From assembly GCA_003164755.1 (NCBI GenBank), contig PLUB01000075.1, positions 16,580 through 80,579 of the forward strand: a DNA stretch of 64,000 nt. The letters run 5' to 3'. The stretch is from Methanosarcina sp. (GTDB taxonomy: Archaea > Halobacteriota > Methanosarcinia > Methanosarcinales > Methanosarcinaceae). Below the pieces are notes generated by a model that was not told the DNA's origin, did not search any database, and saw only the letters and a program-made list of their open reading frames with translations. Shown here piece by piece: positions 60,546 through 64,000 of this stretch (positions are counted from its first letter, which is position 1; each line of letters starts with the position of its first letter). Both the position numbers and the translations under genes were made by a program.

Positions 60546-62519
60546 TCAGTCAAAAGTAAGGATTTTATAGGTAAAATCCGCAAGATCCACAATTGGGACT
60601 CTTGCAGGTACTGGCATGAGGTTTACATGTTTCTGAAACTCTGTCTGACCCTGCCAGGTTCCGGAATTAACAAGAAGAATATTTTTGTAGTGCTGGACTC
60701 CAAGGGTATGGACGTGGCCTGTGTGGATGATATCCGGCACAGGGTCGATAACGAAATAATCCATTTTCTCCGGAGATATGGATACCCTGCTCCCATAAGT
60801 TGGAGCAAGGTGTCTACGCTTTACCATTTCCAGAACGGCCATGGCAGGTTCCTGATAGGAGATCCCGGGAATGCTTGCTATAAGGTCATCAATTGATCTA
60901 CCGTGGTAGATGAGGATGCGAGTACCATCCAGATCAACAAGAGATGGATTACCAACGAAGATAACATTTTGAGGAAAATAGGCTTGAAATATTTCAGGAA
61001 GCGCAGGCTGAGGTTCTGCCTGACGGACAGCATCATGATTGCCAGGACTTATAATCACACGAATGTGCTCTGGAATTTCCCTTAAGTACTCTGCAGCTTT
61101 CATGTACTGCTCATAGATATCCATAATGTCCAGTTCTAATTCCTGATCAGGATAAATCCCTATCCCATCAACAAGATCTCCTGCAACAATAAGATAACGG
61201 ATACTGGCGGCAAGCTCCCGCATAACTTCTGAGTGAGATTCTCCTTTCAAAAAGTCAAGAAAATCCAGCCAAGCGTCTTCAAGAAACTGGGAACTCCCTA
61301 TATGCACATCCGATATCAGTACTATTTTCCCTTGACTTCCGGTTCTTCGTTGAACGCCATTGGGTACATCTGGCTGAATGATTTTTGTGGCAAGCATCAG
61401 GTTTCCCGCGCTCTTTACCAAACCCGTTACTCCGATGACCTCATCAAACAGGACGTGTGAGGCCAGTTCGAAAAGCTCCTTATCGGTATTTAGAATGAGG
61501 ACCGAGAAGGAGCCGGTTGGATCTTCAAGAGATATTATTTTATGGCCGTTATTTGTGCTACTGATGTCCGAAACCATTCCGATTATAGATATTTCTTCAG
61601 AATCCCAGTCCCCTTCACGACGAAGGCTCCTTCTTCTTCTTAAACTTTCTATAGGACGCGCATTTATTCTGCTCCGTATAATCGTGGAAAGCCTGCTGTA
61701 TCTATCCCTGAAATATTGAACAAACTGCATATATTCTCCAATACAGGTTGAATCCCCTGATATGTCGGAAATTATGGTCACAGGGTTCTTGCCTGGAAAA
61801 TTTCTGTGTACTTTGTCACTGGGACTAGACGATAAGCCCTTTCCAAAAATCGATAAAGATGGATTTCCCCTGGAAATTCGGTTTGATGGGGAAGAAGGAA
61901 GAGAGTTCCCATCTCCGAAAAAAGATAAAGTTGATCTGTCTCCAGCTTGTGAAGATGGCAAGGATAAGACCAATTCAGGATCAGTTCTCAATGAAGAGAT
62001 AGAGCTTGAAGCAATGTAAGAGCTCGATACCCTCTGGGATGAAGTATTACTTGATTTGAGATCTGGAATTGATTTATAAGTTATATCTGGTACTGAAATT
62101 GAATCTAGAATTGGATTTGGGTAGAGGCTCAGCACAGGGTCATGGACTGGAGTAGGGACATCAGACTCTGAGGGGATCTCCTCTGATTTTGGAGAGAGTT
62201 TGTCAGATTCTGAAAGAAATTCTCTTGCTTTTAAAGAAGAAATTGGTATTTCATCATAATGTGGCTTTCCGGTTGAAGTTTCGAAACCAGGATTTTTTTT
62301 ATTTTCTGTATGAATTAGCTTTGAAGCTCTGTCATGAGCAGCAAAACTTTCAAGATCTATATGTTCGGCCCCTATGACAACAACAAAGTCATTTACAGTT
62401 GAAAGGACATATTTGAGCAGGCATTCAGGCGAGTTGCTGGATTTAATGAGTTCAACAGCTTCAGGGCTTATCTGGTACTCTTTTTCTATAACTGCCTTTA
62501 TAATCTCGCTTTTGTCCAT
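60546..62519 (-). CDS. polB: DNA polymerase D small subunit (DP1)
   Basis: The 657-residue exonuclease subunit of the archaeal replicative polymerase D. It has an N-terminal helical domain (EIIKAVIEKEYQISPEAVEL), an OB fold (ISIIGMVSDISSTNNGHK, ISLEDPTGSF) and the Mre11-like phosphoesterase: VLISDVHIGSS, LIVAGDLVDGIG, ISPGNHDAVR and HTGHVHTLGV. Residues about 95-260 form a very serine- and proline-rich linker (for example SSYIASSSISSLR and PSSPSNRISRG). ATG 62519 is preferred over an upstream TTG. Confidence 0.95.
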   Translation of the reverse strand: MDKSEIIKAVIEKEYQISPEAVELIKSSNSPECLLKYVLSTVNDFVVVIGAEHIDLESFAAHDRASKLIHTENKKNPGFETSTGKPHYDEIPISSLKAREFLSESDKLSPKSEEIPSESDVPTPVHDPVLSLYPNPILDSISVPDITYKSIPDLKSSNTSSQRVSSSYIASSSISSLRTDPELVLSLPSSQAGDRSTLSFFGDGNSLPSSPSNRISRGNPSLSIFGKGLSSSPSDKVHRNFPGKNPVTIISDISGDSTCIGEYMQFVQYFRDRYSRLSTIIRSRINARPIESLRRRRSLRREGDWDSEEISIIGMVSDISSTNNGHKIISLEDPTGSFSVLILNTDKELFELASHVLFDEVIGVTGLVKSAGNLMLATKIIQPDVPNGVQRRTGSQGKIVLISDVHIGSSQFLEDAWLDFLDFLKGESHSEVMRELAASIRYLIVAGDLVDGIGIYPDQELELDIMDIYEQYMKAAEYLREIPEHIRVIISPGNHDAVRQAEPQPALPEIFQAYFPQNVIFVGNPSLVDLDGTRILIYHGRSIDDLIASIPGISYQEPAMAVLEMVKRRHLAPTYGSRVSISPEKMDYFVIDPVPDIIHTGHVHTLGVQHYKNILLVNSGTWQGQTEFQKHVNLMPVPARVPIVDLADFTYKILTFD

Positions 62520-62904
62520 ACTTCCAACCTGACATTCCTCGACTGACACAAATCTTTCCAAACTGAAATAAACTTTTCTAAACCTTTTGGATCTGATTCC
62601 TCATAAGGTTCATTTGGCTCCGATTTAAAGGAGCTCAAGCAAAAGACATTTTTGAAATATAAAAGTTAACAAGATACAAAATATATGCTTAATAGATACT
62701 AAATTGATGTGTTAAAATTTATTTATGAAATGAAATTGTAACTCTAAAAAATTTTATATGTTCTATATCACACTTATATCTTTTGATTCCTGCCTACTAA
62801 AACAGATATCTGCCTTTTTTAAGTAGATTACTACAAAAGCATGGTAACTGGATGAATAGATTTAACAGATATTCTGCAGAGGTACGTAGGTATATATTTT
62901 GTTT

Positions 62905-63020
62905 GCCTATTTGCCCACTAATATTGTTGAAAGTTAGATTAATTTTTAAGCTACTGTCATATTGAGAAAATGGATGACATTCTTTTGTAGATCGGTGGAA
63001 ATTGGGATTTAAAATTAATA
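62905..63020. repeat. Dispersed repeat R3, copy 2
   Basis: Aligns with 34355-34465: TTTGCC.ATTTGCCCA, GAAAGTTAGATTA, TTTTTAAGCTACTGT and ATTGAGAAAA. Confidence 0.5.
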
Positions 63021-63154
63021 TCTTCTAAAAATAAATCTTAGCAAACATACTGGGAAAAACACTCAATTATTTTTAATAAGTCAGAATAGCAGAAAGAGCT
63101 ATAATTAACTCTAAGGTTATATTGTAGCCTGAAATAATATGAGGATACGATAAT

Positions 63155-63244
63155 AGAGAATTTCGATAAAACTCTGATTTTCATGAGTTACTTATATACC
63201 ATTTTATAAGCATATGAAAAATCAGTGGGTTTATCGAAATTTTT
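63155..63244. repeat. MITE-like hairpin element
   Basis: AGAGAATTTCGATAAAACTC and GTGGGTTTATCGAAATTTTT as ends, with an extended stem CTGATTTTCAT...ATGAAAAATCAG inside. Confidence 0.7.
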
Positions 63245-63359
63245 TATCAAGCCTAGCGTCTATACCAATAAATTAATGGAATAAAATTTCTGTCAGAAAA
63301 AGACGGATGGAATTAATGGGGCGCTAAAAAAAGTGAAATTAAAGGAATAAAGGCTGAGT

Positions 63360-63917
63360 ATGAGCAAAATTAATGAGGGAAATAGTACCCAGGAAGAGAC
63401 AAATTCCTGGGTTTCACTTGGAAAGGACTTGCTGTTGGTTGTAGCTGTACTGATCACTTTTATGGTCCTTTCCAAGTTGGTATTGGGTCTCTGGACTCCT
63501 ATGGTTGCGGTAGAGTCAGAGAGTATGGACCCGCATATACAGATAGGAGATATTGTTTTCATGAAAAGTATTGATCGAGTGAACGTTATCACGCATGAAG
63601 AAGGAAAGAATTTAGGTTATAAGTCCTTTGAAGATTATGGAGATGTAATTCTTTACCGTCCTAAAGGTCAGGAAGGTGTAACCCCAATAATTCATAGAGC
63701 CATGTATAGGGTAAAAACAGGAGAGCCAATGTGGGTGGAGGGGCCTCCTGCTCAGTATTCTGGTTATATTACCAAAGGAGATAATGTTGTAACTAACCAG
63801 TACTTTGATCAGGAAGGAGACATAAGCTATTATAAGCCTATAAAAGACGAGTGGATTATAGGGACTGCAAAGTATAGGATTCCTTATTTAGGATATATCA
63901 GACTATTATTTTCATAA
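63360..63917 (+). CDS. Signal peptidase I (archaeal SEC11/S26B type)
   Basis: The 185-residue protein has one N-terminal membrane helix (LLLVVAVLITFMVLSKLVLG) and an extracellular catalytic domain. The nucleophile Ser is in VESESMDPHIQIGDIVF, the His that replaces the bacterial Lys is in PIIHRAMYRV, and GYITKGDNVVTNQYFDQE carries the conserved Asp. It removes Sec signal peptides at the outer face of the membrane. The ribosome site is weak (AAAGG 16 bases away). Confidence 0.92.
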   Translation: MSKINEGNSTQEETNSWVSLGKDLLLVVAVLITFMVLSKLVLGLWTPMVAVESESMDPHIQIGDIVFMKSIDRVNVITHEEGKNLGYKSFEDYGDVILYRPKGQEGVTPIIHRAMYRVKTGEPMWVEGPPAQYSGYITKGDNVVTNQYFDQEGDISYYKPIKDEWIIGTAKYRIPYLGYIRLLFS

Positions 63918-63964
63918 GCAGTTGAACTATAATGTTCAATTTCTTTTTTTAAATCCTGCATTCT

Positions 63965-64000
63965 ATAAATGTACACAGATGTATAATTTGTTCACCTATT
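63965..64000. repeat. Dispersed repeat R3, copy 3, cut by window end
   Basis: GTACACAGATGTATAATTTG then TTCACCTATT resembles the start of the other R3 copies. Confidence 0.35.

Larger units (their letters stand above)
62520..63359. other. Spacer with repeats
   Basis: No gene. It holds repeat R3 copy 2 and a hairpin element. Confidence 0.45.

Overview
The window comes from a Methanosarcina-like methanogenic archaeon. Direct indicators are: a vhtGACD operon for the methanophenazine-reducing [NiFe] hydrogenase beside a hypCDABE maturation cluster; hdrED for the cytochrome-b-linked heterodisulfide reductase; an F420H2 oxidase (fprA); a methanofuran-biosynthesis kinase (mfnE); a methanogenesis-marker-9 gene; a group II chaperonin; Cdc6/Orc1; the small subunit of polymerase D; aRF1; and archaeal TATA boxes with Shine-Dalgarno (SD) starts. 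The low coding density and long AT-rich spacers full of decayed mobile elements fit M. barkeri-like genomes; this species-level suggestion is inference.

Layout. 1-4.6 kb: 3' part of a GC-rich B12-binding/radical SAM gene, then a graveyard of broken genes (an IS1634/DUF2551 chimera, an HTH regulator with three in-frame stops, an FAD-oxidase fragment abutting an M13-peptidase tail). 4.6-8.9 kb: a large membrane protein and an IS630 relic. 8.9-10.4 kb: mfnE, a zinc-ribbon protein, aEF-1beta and tRNA-Ala(CGC). 11.5-17 kb: fprA, a tyrosine recombinase with a broken zinc-ribbon neighbour, and hdrE-hdrD. 17.8-21.9 kb: two overlapping DUF116 genes and an intact geranylgeranyl-reductase-type gene next to its own decayed duplicate. 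22.36-22.73 kb, minus strand: RNase P RNA, which conceptual ORFs on both strands hide. 23-25.9 kb: a translationally overlapping trio (marker 9, CitG-like, DUF447). 27-30.3 kb: thermosome and cdc6. 32-35 kb: PHP protein, small ORFs, acetyltransferase. 36-46.5 kb: hypCDABE (minus) diverging from vhtGACD (plus), with a dead IS200/IS605 element in the 2.4 kb between. 46.5-52.2 kb: gene-poor, with small exported Cys- or His-rich proteins, mostly decayed, and a HAD phosphatase pseudogene. 52.6-64 kb: DrrAB-type ABC exporter with a MarR regulator, argS, aRF1, taw1, polymerase D small subunit and signal peptidase I.

Functionally, VhtGAC oxidises H2 outside the membrane and passes electrons through its cytochrome b to methanophenazine; HdrDE reoxidises methanophenazine and reduces CoM-S-S-CoB. 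HypA-E build the NiFe(CN)2CO centre and VhtD trims VhtA. The window therefore carries both ends of the H2:heterodisulfide electron-transport chain plus hydrogenase assembly.

The main non-gene discovery is structural. A family of about 90-bp hairpin, MITE-like elements with ends related to AGAGGATTTCGATAAACC occurs at least seven times, and one copy supplies the stop codon of a truncated protein. Several other dispersed repeat pairs are present. I found no CRISPR array and no clear new defence system.
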